This document shows, in pieces, positions 28,154 through 36,338 of a stretch of DNA of 64,000 nucleotides (positions are counted from its first letter, which is position 1; every line of letters begins with the position of its first letter). The stretch is from NCBI GenBank assembly GCA_024277815.1, contig JAJRUM010000020.1:88400-152399 (forward strand). Direction: 5' to 3'. Source of the stretch: Gammaproteobacteria bacterium (GTDB lineage: Bacteria > Pseudomonadota > Gammaproteobacteria > Xanthomonadales > SZUA-36). Below the pieces are notes generated by a model. The model was not told the origin of the DNA and made no database searches. It worked only from the letters and a program-made list of their open reading frames with translations. The position numbers and the translations under genes are program-made.

Positions 28154-28777
28154 CTATGCTCCCTGCATCTTGATTTTCACAAGCTGAAGAAAATCAGCAA
28201 CCTCAGCGCTCTCGACCCGTGTGTCGTTGTACTCCGCAGCAAATACTGCCCGCAAATCCTGCAGACTCAGATATTCAGGGTGATGGAGCTCGGCGATAGA
28301 AGCGTATTGAAACTCAATGCCATGTTTGGCGACAAAAAGTGAATACACGTGAATTGCAGGCGAAGCGGAGCCAATGTCGCCAAAAACTGAAGCAATACCA
28401 TCATCCCCGGGCGGGGCCTCTATCTCGCCAAAATACAGGTGGCGCTTGTTGATGACCCAGCCATTATTCCTGAATACGATGCCAATCGACTGGCCACTGA
28501 TAATGGCCTTGTGTTCTTTACTGAAGGCCGTTTCAATTACGCCCGGATAGGCCACCACGGCAAAGGTGCGATTGGTTTTGACACCCCTACTGACGCTGTA
28601 CAGATTGGACACGCGTATCGCCGGCCCATTCTCCAGTAACTCAATCCCGTAATTGCCGAATTTCAGCTGGATCCGGTCACTGTTTCCCAGCGCACGAGCA
28701 TGCTTTTCTGCAACGGAAATTTCATCCTTATTCTCTATTGCGGAGCGGCTAACAGACATAAATGGATTCCAACCCAA
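28154..28777 (-). CDS. Conserved-looking protein of unknown function
   Basis: A 207-residue soluble protein that I do not recognise. It has no signal peptide or membrane segment; the composition is balanced, with several predicted beta strands (RTFAVVAYPGVIE, KAIISGQSIGIVF) and a helical C-terminus (SAEVADFLQLVKIKMQ). ATG at 28759 (MSVSRSAIENK) is an alternative start. The gene is on the minus strand, divergent from rdgC, 53 bases upstream of the carboxyltransferase gene and possibly cotranscribed with it. Codon use matches its neighbours, so it is probably a real core gene. Confidence 0.7.
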   Translation of the reverse strand: MGWNPFMSVSRSAIENKDEISVAEKHARALGNSDRIQLKFGNYGIELLENGPAIRVSNLYSVSRGVKTNRTFAVVAYPGVIETAFSKEHKAIISGQSIGIVFRNNGWVINKRHLYFGEIEAPPGDDGIASVFGDIGSASPAIHVYSLFVAKHGIEFQYASIAELHHPEYLSLQDLRAVFAAEYNDTRVESAEVADFLQLVKIKMQGA

Positions 28778-28901
28778 TACCGAATGCCCGTATTGTACTA
28801 TTAGTGGCTGTACTCGGTAGCGGGAGTAAGCACATCTGTTGCCGCTAATTGTTCTTTTCTGGTCTATAATCCCCCGCCACCATCGGCTCAGGAACCCGTC
28901 A

Positions 28902-29801
28902 ATGTTTAGAAATCTGCGCTTTTACCGTGTTACCAGCCCCTGGCCTGACAGCGAACAGGAACTGTCCGACATGCTGGCTGAAAATGCTTTCTCGCCCTGT
29001 GGCTCCTTTTCTGAGCGCAGTGCTGGCTGGGAAGCCATGGAGAACCATGAAGATGCGCTGTTGTGCAGACGACTCAATGGTGCCGACCTGTTACAGCTAC
29101 GGACCCAGAGCCGGGTATTGCCGCTTGCCGCTGTCAAGGAGGCGCTGGAAGACAGGGTTGCTGAATTCTCTGCACGCATGGCCCAGGAACCTACACGTGC
29201 CGAACTGCGGCGCCTGAGGGAAGAAACCCGGGACAAGCTTTTGCCCAAAGCACTGGTCAAATCAGAGCGCAATCGTGCCTGTTTCCTGCATTCAGAATCG
29301 CTACTGGTAATTGATACGGGTACCCCGGCCAAGGCTGAATGGCTGCTGGACCAGTTACGGCCCTGTTTTGGCGAGTTTGGCTTCGTCCCGCTGACGTTCA
29401 ATAACGCGCCTGCAGAATTACTGCGGCGGATTTTTATGGGTGATGCCCCGCTGGGTTTCTCACTGGGTCGCGAATGCCGCATGCAGGATGCATCAGACAG
29501 AAAATCCACTGTCAACTGGATGGATTTTGAGTTGAGTGATAACTCCATCCGTCAGCACGTTATCGAGGGTATGAATCTGACGCACCTCGGTATTGGCTTC
29601 GACGAAGTAATGCATGCTGTCATCAGCGACGAGGCTGTCATCAGCAAACTAGAATTCATCAGTGGTGACGCTGCTGATAATATGGACGGTGAGGATCCGA
29701 TGGCACGCCTGGATGCTGATTTTGTTTTGTTAACCGGTGTGATACGGCGCCTGGTTGACGACCTGAAGAAATTACTCGGTGGCTACGCCAGTGGCGCATG
29801 A
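28902..29801 (+). CDS. rdgC: Recombination-associated protein RdgC
   Basis: The 299-residue protein starts at ATG 28902 (MFRNLRFYRV), the standard RdgC N-terminus, and is close to the usual 303 residues. Recognisable parts are FSPCGSFSERSAGW, LPKALVKSERNRACFLHSES and the C-terminal DADFVLLTGVIRRLVDDLKK. RdgC forms a ring-shaped dimer on DNA and restrains RecA filament formation. An in-frame GTG 63 bases upstream is not supported. A TATAAT at 28865-28870 could be the -10, though no -35 is well spaced. Confidence 0.93.
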   Translation: MFRNLRFYRVTSPWPDSEQELSDMLAENAFSPCGSFSERSAGWEAMENHEDALLCRRLNGADLLQLRTQSRVLPLAAVKEALEDRVAEFSARMAQEPTRAELRRLREETRDKLLPKALVKSERNRACFLHSESLLVIDTGTPAKAEWLLDQLRPCFGEFGFVPLTFNNAPAELLRRIFMGDAPLGFSLGRECRMQDASDRKSTVNWMDFELSDNSIRQHVIEGMNLTHLGIGFDEVMHAVISDEAVISKLEFISGDAADNMDGEDPMARLDADFVLLTGVIRRLVDDLKKLLGGYASGA

Positions 29802-29864
29802 ACCTGCACCGCTGCAACCTGAACAGAGCCATTTCCATTTATCGCCAAAGTGAGGCCTAGAAAA

Positions 29865-31313
29865 ATGTCCGATCATGATTACACTGACAAAATACTGGAT
29901 GCATTCAGGCAAATCAGCCAGATTCCCCGCCCATCGCGAAAGGAACAGAAAATAGTTGCCTGGTTGTTGAACTGGGCCGCCGGGAACGGCCTGCAGGCAA
30001 AAACTGATGACGAGTTGAATATTGTCATTGAAGTGCCTGCCTCGCAGGGTTTCGAAGATACACAAACGCTGGTCCTGCAGGGCCACCTGGACATGGTCTG
30101 TGAAAAGGCCAAAGGTTTCAGCCACGACTTCGATAATGATCCGATTGAGCTGGTCTATACGGATGATGGCTGGCTCACGGCCAACCAGACCACACTTGGC
30201 GCTGATAACGGCATTGCTATCGCTATGGCCATGGTGGCAGCGACGGATAAGACCATCGGGCATCCTCCTCTCGAGTTGCTTTTCACCACGGACGAAGAAA
30301 CCGGACTGACCGGCGCAACTGCGCTGCAGCCCGGGTTTATCAAGGGCAAGCAACTACTCAACATCGATTCAGAAGACGAAGGTGTTTTCACTGTCGGATG
30401 TGCCGGCGGCGAAGATGCCAGGTTGCTGTTGCCTTTCACCACGGACGAATCCCTGCCGGAATACCAGGCCTTCAGGCTGGTCGGCGGCGGCATGTCCGGC
30501 GGGCACTCAGGCATTGATATCATCGAGCGGCGGGCCAACGCCATCAAGTTGCTGTTCCGGGCTATTCACGAGGTCTGCAACATCACTGATGCGCGTATCT
30601 CCACCGTCGCAGGTGGCACAGCCCGCAATGCCATTCCCCGCGATGCAGAAGCGATTCTTTTGATCCCGGCAAACGATGCTGACAACGCCCAGGCCAGCAT
30701 CGCAATCCTGGAACGGAAACTGCAGGCAGAGTACGCCAAAACAGACCCGAACCTCACCATGACCCTGAGCGCCGCAGACGGCGACTTTCAGGCCGCAACG
30801 CGCGCCGTAACCCGCCGGGCGATCGATACCGTCTTTGCCTACCCCGACGGGGTGGCAGAAATGTCCAAGGATATCGCCGGCCTGGTGGAAACCTCCAATA
30901 ACCTCGCCCTGGTCAAGGTCGAGGATGGAAAAATGGTCTTACTTTCAAACCAGCGCAGCTCCAACATGGACAGCCTTGCACTGCTTTGCGAGCGCATTAT
31001 GTCAGTCGCCAGACTGGCGGGTGCCGAAGGCGAGACCAGTGGCGGCTACCCGTCATGGCAACCAAATATGGACTCGGAATTGCTGGCCCGTTGCCAACGG
31101 GTCTATCAGCAGCGGTTTGGCAAACAGCCGGTTGTCGAAGCGATCCATGCGGGGCTGGAATGCGGCATCATTGGCGCCAAGTATGATGGAATGGACATGA
31201 TCTCCTTCGGCCCAACCATCAAAAACCCGCACTCACCTGATGAAAAGATCGAAATCGAGTCTATCGGCAAAGTGTGGGATTTCATGGTAGCGTTGTTCCA
31301 GTCCTACAAATAG
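29865..31313 (+). CDS. pepD: Aminoacyl-histidine dipeptidase (M20 family, PepD)
   Basis: From ATG 29865 the protein is 482 residues; GAGG at 29852-29855 lies nine bases upstream. It has the PepD/M20C metal site: GHLDMVCEK (His, Asp), TLGADNGIAIAMAM (bridging Asp), FTTDEETGLTGA (catalytic Glu-Glu) and the late His in GPTIKNPHSPDE. PepD cleaves Xaa-His dipeptides such as carnosine in the cytoplasm with two zinc ions. It is followed after 15 bases by an alpha/beta hydrolase gene, probably in one operon. Confidence 0.94.
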   Translation: MSDHDYTDKILDAFRQISQIPRPSRKEQKIVAWLLNWAAGNGLQAKTDDELNIVIEVPASQGFEDTQTLVLQGHLDMVCEKAKGFSHDFDNDPIELVYTDDGWLTANQTTLGADNGIAIAMAMVAATDKTIGHPPLELLFTTDEETGLTGATALQPGFIKGKQLLNIDSEDEGVFTVGCAGGEDARLLLPFTTDESLPEYQAFRLVGGGMSGGHSGIDIIERRANAIKLLFRAIHEVCNITDARISTVAGGTARNAIPRDAEAILLIPANDADNAQASIAILERKLQAEYAKTDPNLTMTLSAADGDFQAATRAVTRRAIDTVFAYPDGVAEMSKDIAGLVETSNNLALVKVEDGKMVLLSNQRSSNMDSLALLCERIMSVARLAGAEGETSGGYPSWQPNMDSELLARCQRVYQQRFGKQPVVEAIHAGLECGIIGAKYDGMDMISFGPTIKNPHSPDEKIEIESIGKVWDFMVALFQSYK

Positions 31314-31328
31314 CCGGAGCAAGCAGGC

Positions 31329-32411
31329 ATGTACCTGATAACCAACCGTGTACTACATGAAGACCAGCAAGGCCTGAAAGTTTTTGGCAAAGAACCCAAC
31401 CCGCTTGGCCCCAATGAACTGCGTTTGGTCAAAGTTGAAGGTGTGCGGAATCCGCAGGTAGAAGTACTGGCAGATGAACTGCCACTAACCGAAGCACAGG
31501 CACACTCAGACAAACACAAACTTGATCTGGATCTCAAGCAACAGTGGTATGCGAGTTTGCGGGTAGCCTGCGAGCTTTTTGACCTGGCCCGCACACAGAA
31601 CAGACACCTGCTGTTTTTTGTGCATGGCTACAACAATGATATCGGCGATGTCCTTAAAACCGCCAACGAACTGGAAAAACTATACAAGGTCATCGTGGTG
31701 CCTTTCTCCTGGCCAGCCAACGGCGGTGGCAAGGTATCCGGTACCAGCGCCTACCTCGATGACAAGGATGACGCCCGCAGCTCAGCAACAGCTTTCCATC
31801 GCGCTGTGCAAAAAATCCATTTTTATCATCGCCTGCTGACCAAAAGTCTGCGTACTGAACTGCTCGCCAGAGCCGTTGATAAATATCCTGACAATGGTGA
31901 GAAAGCCCGTAGCATGTTTACGCGGGAAATGGACAAAAACTGCAAGGTATCACTCAACCTGATCACCCACAGCATGGGTAACTACGTGTTGAAATATGCT
32001 GCCAAACCCAGTGGCAGCAGCCTCAGAAAACTGGTATTTGACAATATCTGCCTGGTCGCAGCCGATGTAAATAACCCCGGCCATGCAAGCTGGGTTCAAA
32101 GCCTCCCTTCACGCGGAAGGGTCTATGTTGTCATCAATGAAAACGATGGCGCATTGAAATGGTCGCGCAGGAAGCCTGGCGAAGAACAACTGGAACGACT
32201 GGGACACCACTTGCGCAACCTGACAGCAAACAATGCTTACTACGTCGACGTCACAGGCAACCGTGGCGTGGGGAGTGAGCACAGTTACTTCAAAGGCCGC
32301 AGCGTTGACAGAAACTCAACACTGAAAAAGATTTTTACCCAAATGTTTGAAGGCAGAAAATCGGAAACCAGGCTCAAATATCATCCCGACATCAACGTTT
32401 ATCGAAGTTGA
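31329..32411 (+). CDS. Alpha/beta hydrolase (DUF900-like)
   Basis: A 360-residue alpha/beta hydrolase of DUF900 type: LLFFVHGYNND (oxyanion strand and loop), VVPFSWPANG, then the nucleophile elbow LITHSMGNYVL in which Thr replaces the first Gly of GxSxG, as in this family. A late His in GVGSEHSYFKG could complete the triad. There is no signal peptide, so it is cytoplasmic. Substrate unknown; esterase or lipase activity is only suggested by the fold. GGAG lies ten bases upstream of the ATG, and it follows pepD directly. Confidence 0.8.
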   Translation: MYLITNRVLHEDQQGLKVFGKEPNPLGPNELRLVKVEGVRNPQVEVLADELPLTEAQAHSDKHKLDLDLKQQWYASLRVACELFDLARTQNRHLLFFVHGYNNDIGDVLKTANELEKLYKVIVVPFSWPANGGGKVSGTSAYLDDKDDARSSATAFHRAVQKIHFYHRLLTKSLRTELLARAVDKYPDNGEKARSMFTREMDKNCKVSLNLITHSMGNYVLKYAAKPSGSSLRKLVFDNICLVAADVNNPGHASWVQSLPSRGRVYVVINENDGALKWSRRKPGEEQLERLGHHLRNLTANNAYYVDVTGNRGVGSEHSYFKGRSVDRNSTLKKIFTQMFEGRKSETRLKYHPDINVYRS

Positions 32412-32426
32412 CCGTAGACAGAAAAC

Positions 32427-32726
32427 TCAACTTACCTTGCGCTTTTTCATTTTGTTGTAGAGTAATCTGGCTAAATCGAGAATCAAACTGACAACAAACC
32501 CAACTACCATGTAATAGACAATCGTGATAATCCAAAACTGGTCAATTTCCTCATAGAAGAAATGTCGAAATGAAATTCCAAAAACTGTATAAATGACAGC
32601 GGTGTACATGGCCAGGGGAGCACCACGATCCTTAATCGTACTAAATCGATTGGCAATAAGATAAGCCACAAAAACAAGCGCAACTTCAATGGAGGCTGCA
32701 AGATTTACATTCAACTCATATATCAT
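32427..32726 (-). CDS. Small membrane protein of unknown function
   Basis: The 99-residue ORF encodes three hydrophobic segments (about 8-26, 38-55, 64-88) and a very basic tail (YNKMKKRKVS). It is more AT-rich than the flanking genes, which suggests recent acquisition. It starts two bases after the stop of a 62-residue ORF on the same strand, so the two may form a small cassette. I do not recognise the family. Confidence 0.6.
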   Translation of the reverse strand: MIYELNVNLAASIEVALVFVAYLIANRFSTIKDRGAPLAMYTAVIYTVFGISFRHFFYEEIDQFWIITIVYYMVVGFVVSLILDLARLLYNKMKKRKVS

Positions 32727-32728
32727 AA

Positions 32729-32917
32729 TCAGTTACCCAACTCTTCGTGCCACCATTCACAAACTTGAAAATAGCCACAATTGCTAGAAAATAGACCACC
32801 GTTGCCCCCGTAGTTGAAAAACATCCACCCACCTCGTTGAACCGCCTTGTAGAACGTCTCAGCCAAAAACCAATGGCCTGCCTGGTTTATGCCGATCCAA
32901 AGCTCCAGATCACACAT
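32729..32917 (-). CDS. Short tryptophan-rich ORF, possible small gene
   Basis: A 62-residue ORF with an unusual composition: five Trp, four Cys and a run of Gly and Phe (WMFFNYGGNGGLFSSNCGYF). There is no signal peptide and no clear Shine-Dalgarno sequence. Its stop is two bases from the ATG of the membrane protein at 32727-32427, consistent with a two-gene unit. It could also be non-coding. No family recognised. Confidence 0.35.
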   Translation of the reverse strand: MCDLELWIGINQAGHWFLAETFYKAVQRGGWMFFNYGGNGGLFSSNCGYFQVCEWWHEELGN

Positions 32918-33024
32918 GGTTCGGTTGACCTGCCCCCAATCTCAGTACCAAAGTTTTCTTAGTTGAGCACCGGTCGAAAAACCCGCCAGAACCAGGATTA
33001 TAAACAGTGGATGGCATTTACCGT

Positions 33025-34149
33025 CTAAGTACGGGCCTGTCTCATCTCCAGCAGCACCATCGTTTCGAAGTGTGCGGTAGCTGGAAACAAGTCCAGCAAA
33101 TGAACAGACTTAATACGAAAACGCCTGCTCAGGCTGCGTAAGTCTCTGGTCAGGCTGGCGGGGTTACAACTGACGTAGAGCACATGGCGGGGTTTGATCC
33201 GGTTCACCCAGCTATTCAAGGCAGGAAAGCCACGGCGTGGGGGATCGAGCAGCAATGTGTCGAAACCGGTGGCACCGGCCCGGCGGGTGAAGAACGCCAA
33301 TGCCTGGTCGTCATACAGGTCTATCTGCTGAACGTTTGTGGTCACCGCATCAACATACCTGTCAACCAGCGTGCGCTCACCCCCCGCCAGCGCATAAGCA
33401 TCCGACAGGTTGCCGGAACCTGAAAACAGGTCCAACAAACGCGATGTGCCTGCTTCTGCCAACCGGTCTTGCACGCGAGCCTGCAACTGCTGGTTCATTG
33501 CCTCAAACACCTGCGAAAAGCCACCATGAGCATAAGCCTCATCCCAGCAAATACTGACCTCGCCGGACTTTAGGTACAACTCACAATGGCCATGTCCGGC
33601 ATGCGACTGCGTCCAGCCACCCTGATACAGTTGATCAAGTACAGGTCGCAATTCCGGACGCACTATTTTGCAATCGGGTATCGGCAAAACATCGTTACTG
33701 ACGGCGTCGAGCATACCGATATACTTGTGCCGATAGTGCAGTTGCACGCGATTCCGATAATCCAGCCGGTGCGGTGCAGGCACAACTTCAACGGACTCAT
33801 CGGCTACGCCCAATGGCCCAAGGTAGCGCACCAACGCAGCTTTCTTATAGCCCAGCTCACTGTCATAATCAGTGTGCAAAAACTGACATCCAGGGCACTT
33901 GTCAAAGTGTGGGCAATACGGTTCTGTCCGGTTTTCTGCATGTTGCTCCAATTGCACAAGGCGTGCAAACTGAACCCCTTTGGCGCGTTTATAGACTCGG
34001 GCAGTGCCTGTTTCCCCGGGCAGTGTGGCAGCGATAAAAGTCACGCTTCCACCTGCTTTTGAAACCCCCTGTCCCAAGGGGTCAATATGGTCGATTTCAA
34101 ACTCAATCACCCGGCCTTTTGCCGGGGTCACCCTGTTTCTGCGTTTCAT
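33025..34149 (-). CDS. RNA 5-methyluridine methyltransferase (TrmA/RlmC/RlmD family)
   Basis: The 374-residue protein has an N-terminal TRAM domain (FEIDHIDPLGQGVSKAGG), an iron-sulfur motif with C-x5-C-x2-C in YCPHFDKCPGCQF and a fourth candidate Cys in IPDCKIVRP. The C-terminal SAM domain has LLDLFSGSGNLS, DPPRRGF and the catalytic cysteine in YVSCNPASLTRDL. This places it with 23S rRNA m5U methyltransferases, but it is shorter than RlmD (433), so target RNA and position are uncertain. It is monocistronic and divergent from selO. Confidence 0.88.
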   Translation of the reverse strand: MKRRNRVTPAKGRVIEFEIDHIDPLGQGVSKAGGSVTFIAATLPGETGTARVYKRAKGVQFARLVQLEQHAENRTEPYCPHFDKCPGCQFLHTDYDSELGYKKAALVRYLGPLGVADESVEVVPAPHRLDYRNRVQLHYRHKYIGMLDAVSNDVLPIPDCKIVRPELRPVLDQLYQGGWTQSHAGHGHCELYLKSGEVSICWDEAYAHGGFSQVFEAMNQQLQARVQDRLAEAGTSRLLDLFSGSGNLSDAYALAGGERTLVDRYVDAVTTNVQQIDLYDDQALAFFTRRAGATGFDTLLLDPPRRGFPALNSWVNRIKPRHVLYVSCNPASLTRDLRSLSRRFRIKSVHLLDLFPATAHFETMVLLEMRQART

Positions 34150-34303
34150 TTAAACTGCTTTGGTTGCCCCGGGTGAGTTCTGCGTCAAGCGATTGTCCAA
34201 CAATGTCAAGCAAAGTACCACCAGACCACATAAATTACAGGCAGATTGCAAACGTGCCAGGGTTACACATGCTTCGTACCACGTGCTATATTCATAAATT
34301 GTA

Positions 34304-35791
34304 ATGAACCTCAAAACCACCCCCATTTTTGACAACAGTTATGCGCGGCTACCGCAGCAGTTTTACAGCTGCCAGCTACCCGAAGCTGTCAGTGCGCCCG
34401 GACTTATTCGTGTGAACCATGCGTTGGCCGGCTACCTTGGTTTTGACCCTCATTGGCTGGAATCTGCGGCCGGGGTAGAACTCATTGCCGGCAACTACAT
34501 TCCAACCGGCGCACAGCCTCTCGCCACAGCCTATGCCGGTCATCAGTTTGGTGGCTGGAACCCACAAATGGGAGACGGAAGAGCGGTTCTGCTTGGCGAA
34601 GTGATCGCCACTGACGGCAAGCGCCACGATATCCAGCTCAAAGGCTCTGGCCGCACAGCCTGGTCCCGCAATGGCGATGGCCGGTCGCCTTTAGGTCCGG
34701 TATTGCGCGAGTATATCGTCAGCGAAGCCATGGCAGTTTTAGCTGTACCGACAACCCGTGCACTGGCAGCAGCGACCAGTGGCGAATGGGTGAGACGTGA
34801 AGAACGCTTGCCCGGCGCGGTGCTGGTACGCGTAGCCCGGAGTCATATCCGCATTGGCACGTTTCAGTATTTTGCTTCCCGGCAAGACCACGGTGCACTC
34901 AGGGCTTTGGTGGAGCACGTCATTCAACGTCATTATCCCGGGGCCGCACAAGCGGAAAACCCGGTGCGGGCCATGCTTGATGGAATCGTCGCCCGCCAGG
35001 CAACGCTGATTGCCCGCTGGCAATCACTGGGCTTTGTTCATGGCGTCATGAACACTGACAACATACTGGTTTCCGGGGAAACCATCGACTACGGGCCCTG
35101 CGCCTTTATGGATGCGTTCGACGCTGCTGCAGTATTCAGCTCCATTGACCAGAGTGGCCGTTACGCCTACCGCAACCAGCCACATATAGCGCACTGGAAC
35201 CTGAGCATGCTGGCACAGGCGCTGTTGCCGATGCTGCATGAAGACCACGATCAGGCCATCAGCACAGGCCAGGCTGCAATAGATGTATTTCCTGACCTGT
35301 ACATGGCCGCGTATCAACAAGAGATGCGCCGGAAACTTGGACTCACGACAGAACAAAAAGATGATAACGCGCTCATACAAGACCTGCTGGAGTTGATGCA
35401 GGAACACCAGACTGATTTCACCTTGGCTTTTCGGCGCCTGTCAGATTTGGCAGACCCGGAAAACTCAACGGCAAACCACGTTAGCTCAATATTTGAGTTC
35501 CCGGCAGCTTTTAACCCCTGGCTGGAGCACTGGAGATCAAGAACCGGCTCTGAGCCACAACCAGCCAAAGCACGGCAACTGGCTATGTATTCCATTAATC
35601 CAGCCTTTATCCCACGCAATCACCTGCTTGAAGAGGCAATTGCAGCCGCAGTCAGCCGGCAGGATTTCAGTGACTTCCATGCACTGGCAGACGTATTGGC
35701 ACGACCCTTTGAGTTTGATGCCGAAAGGCAGCGTCATGCTTTGCCGCCGCGGCCTGAACAGATTGTAAGACAAACATTTTGTGGTACCTGA
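34304..35791 (+). CDS. selO: SelO protein adenylyltransferase (YdiU)
   Basis: The 495-residue protein is a SelO pseudokinase: MGDGRAVLLGE, KGSGRTAWSRNGDGRSPLGP and HGVMNTDNILVSGETIDYGPCAFMD are signature stretches. SelO transfers AMP from ATP to Ser, Thr or Tyr of target proteins and is linked to the oxidative stress response. The last three residues are CGT, so a cysteine occupies the third-from-last position where eukaryotic SelO has selenocysteine and E. coli has Cys. Length is close to E. coli SelO (478). The OsmC gene follows after 39 bases. Confidence 0.94.
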   Translation: MNLKTTPIFDNSYARLPQQFYSCQLPEAVSAPGLIRVNHALAGYLGFDPHWLESAAGVELIAGNYIPTGAQPLATAYAGHQFGGWNPQMGDGRAVLLGEVIATDGKRHDIQLKGSGRTAWSRNGDGRSPLGPVLREYIVSEAMAVLAVPTTRALAAATSGEWVRREERLPGAVLVRVARSHIRIGTFQYFASRQDHGALRALVEHVIQRHYPGAAQAENPVRAMLDGIVARQATLIARWQSLGFVHGVMNTDNILVSGETIDYGPCAFMDAFDAAAVFSSIDQSGRYAYRNQPHIAHWNLSMLAQALLPMLHEDHDQAISTGQAAIDVFPDLYMAAYQQEMRRKLGLTTEQKDDNALIQDLLELMQEHQTDFTLAFRRLSDLADPENSTANHVSSIFEFPAAFNPWLEHWRSRTGSEPQPAKARQLAMYSINPAFIPRNHLLEEAIAAAVSRQDFSDFHALADVLARPFEFDAERQRHALPPRPEQIVRQTFCGT

Positions 35792-35830
35792 AAACAAGTG
35801 ATGGTACCTCTGCTTTTGAGGAGAATAACA

Positions 35831-36259
35831 ATGCAAAGAGACCACCAGATAAAGTGGGTTGGCGACCTCCGCTTTGTTGGCACAGGTGCCAGTGGCCAAA
35901 GTGTAAACATAGACGGTGAACGGCAAACCGGCCTGTCACCGATGGAGATGCTGTTGTTGGGCACCGGCGGGTGTGCCTGTATAGACCTGGTGATGATTCT
36001 TGCAAAAGCCCGCCAAAAGGTTGTCGATGCCCGGGTTGAGATTGGTGGCCAGCGTCGGGAGGAACCGCCCCGGTACTACACAGACATAGCGCTACATTTT
36101 GTGGTTAAAGGCTTCGCTGTAAAAGAGCATCACGTAAAACGGGCAATCGGCCTTGCCATGGACAAGTACTGCTCAGCATCCGCCCAGATGGCGGCACTGG
36201 CAGAAATAACCACCAGCTACGAAATTATTGAGGCTGACCCGACCGAGACAGTCCTGTAG
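35831..36259 (+). CDS. OsmC family peroxiredoxin-like protein
   Basis: Starting at ATG 35831 (GAGGAG at 35818-35823, seven-base gap) the protein has 142 residues. It has the OsmC/Ohr fold, with the two redox cysteines expected in LGTGGCACIDL and DKYCSASAQM. Members reduce organic hydroperoxides using thiols. Its position behind selO, itself tied to redox stress, suggests shared regulation. It resembles the YhfA-like branch more than classical Ohr. Confidence 0.86.
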   Translation: MQRDHQIKWVGDLRFVGTGASGQSVNIDGERQTGLSPMEMLLLGTGGCACIDLVMILAKARQKVVDARVEIGGQRREEPPRYYTDIALHFVVKGFAVKEHHVKRAIGLAMDKYCSASAQMAALAEITTSYEIIEADPTETVL

Positions 36260-36338
36260 GATAAGCGGGAAAATTCCAGCCAGATCAGTTTCGGGTTGCT
36301 TTTTGCTGCCAATCTCAGTTTCATATTTTGGAGATATC

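Noticed and set aside
28849..28870. A full sigma70 promoter for rdgC
   Set aside because: TATAAT at 28865 is good, but the nearest TTG-type -35 elements are 10 or more than 20 bases away, so only the -10 is mentioned under rdgC.
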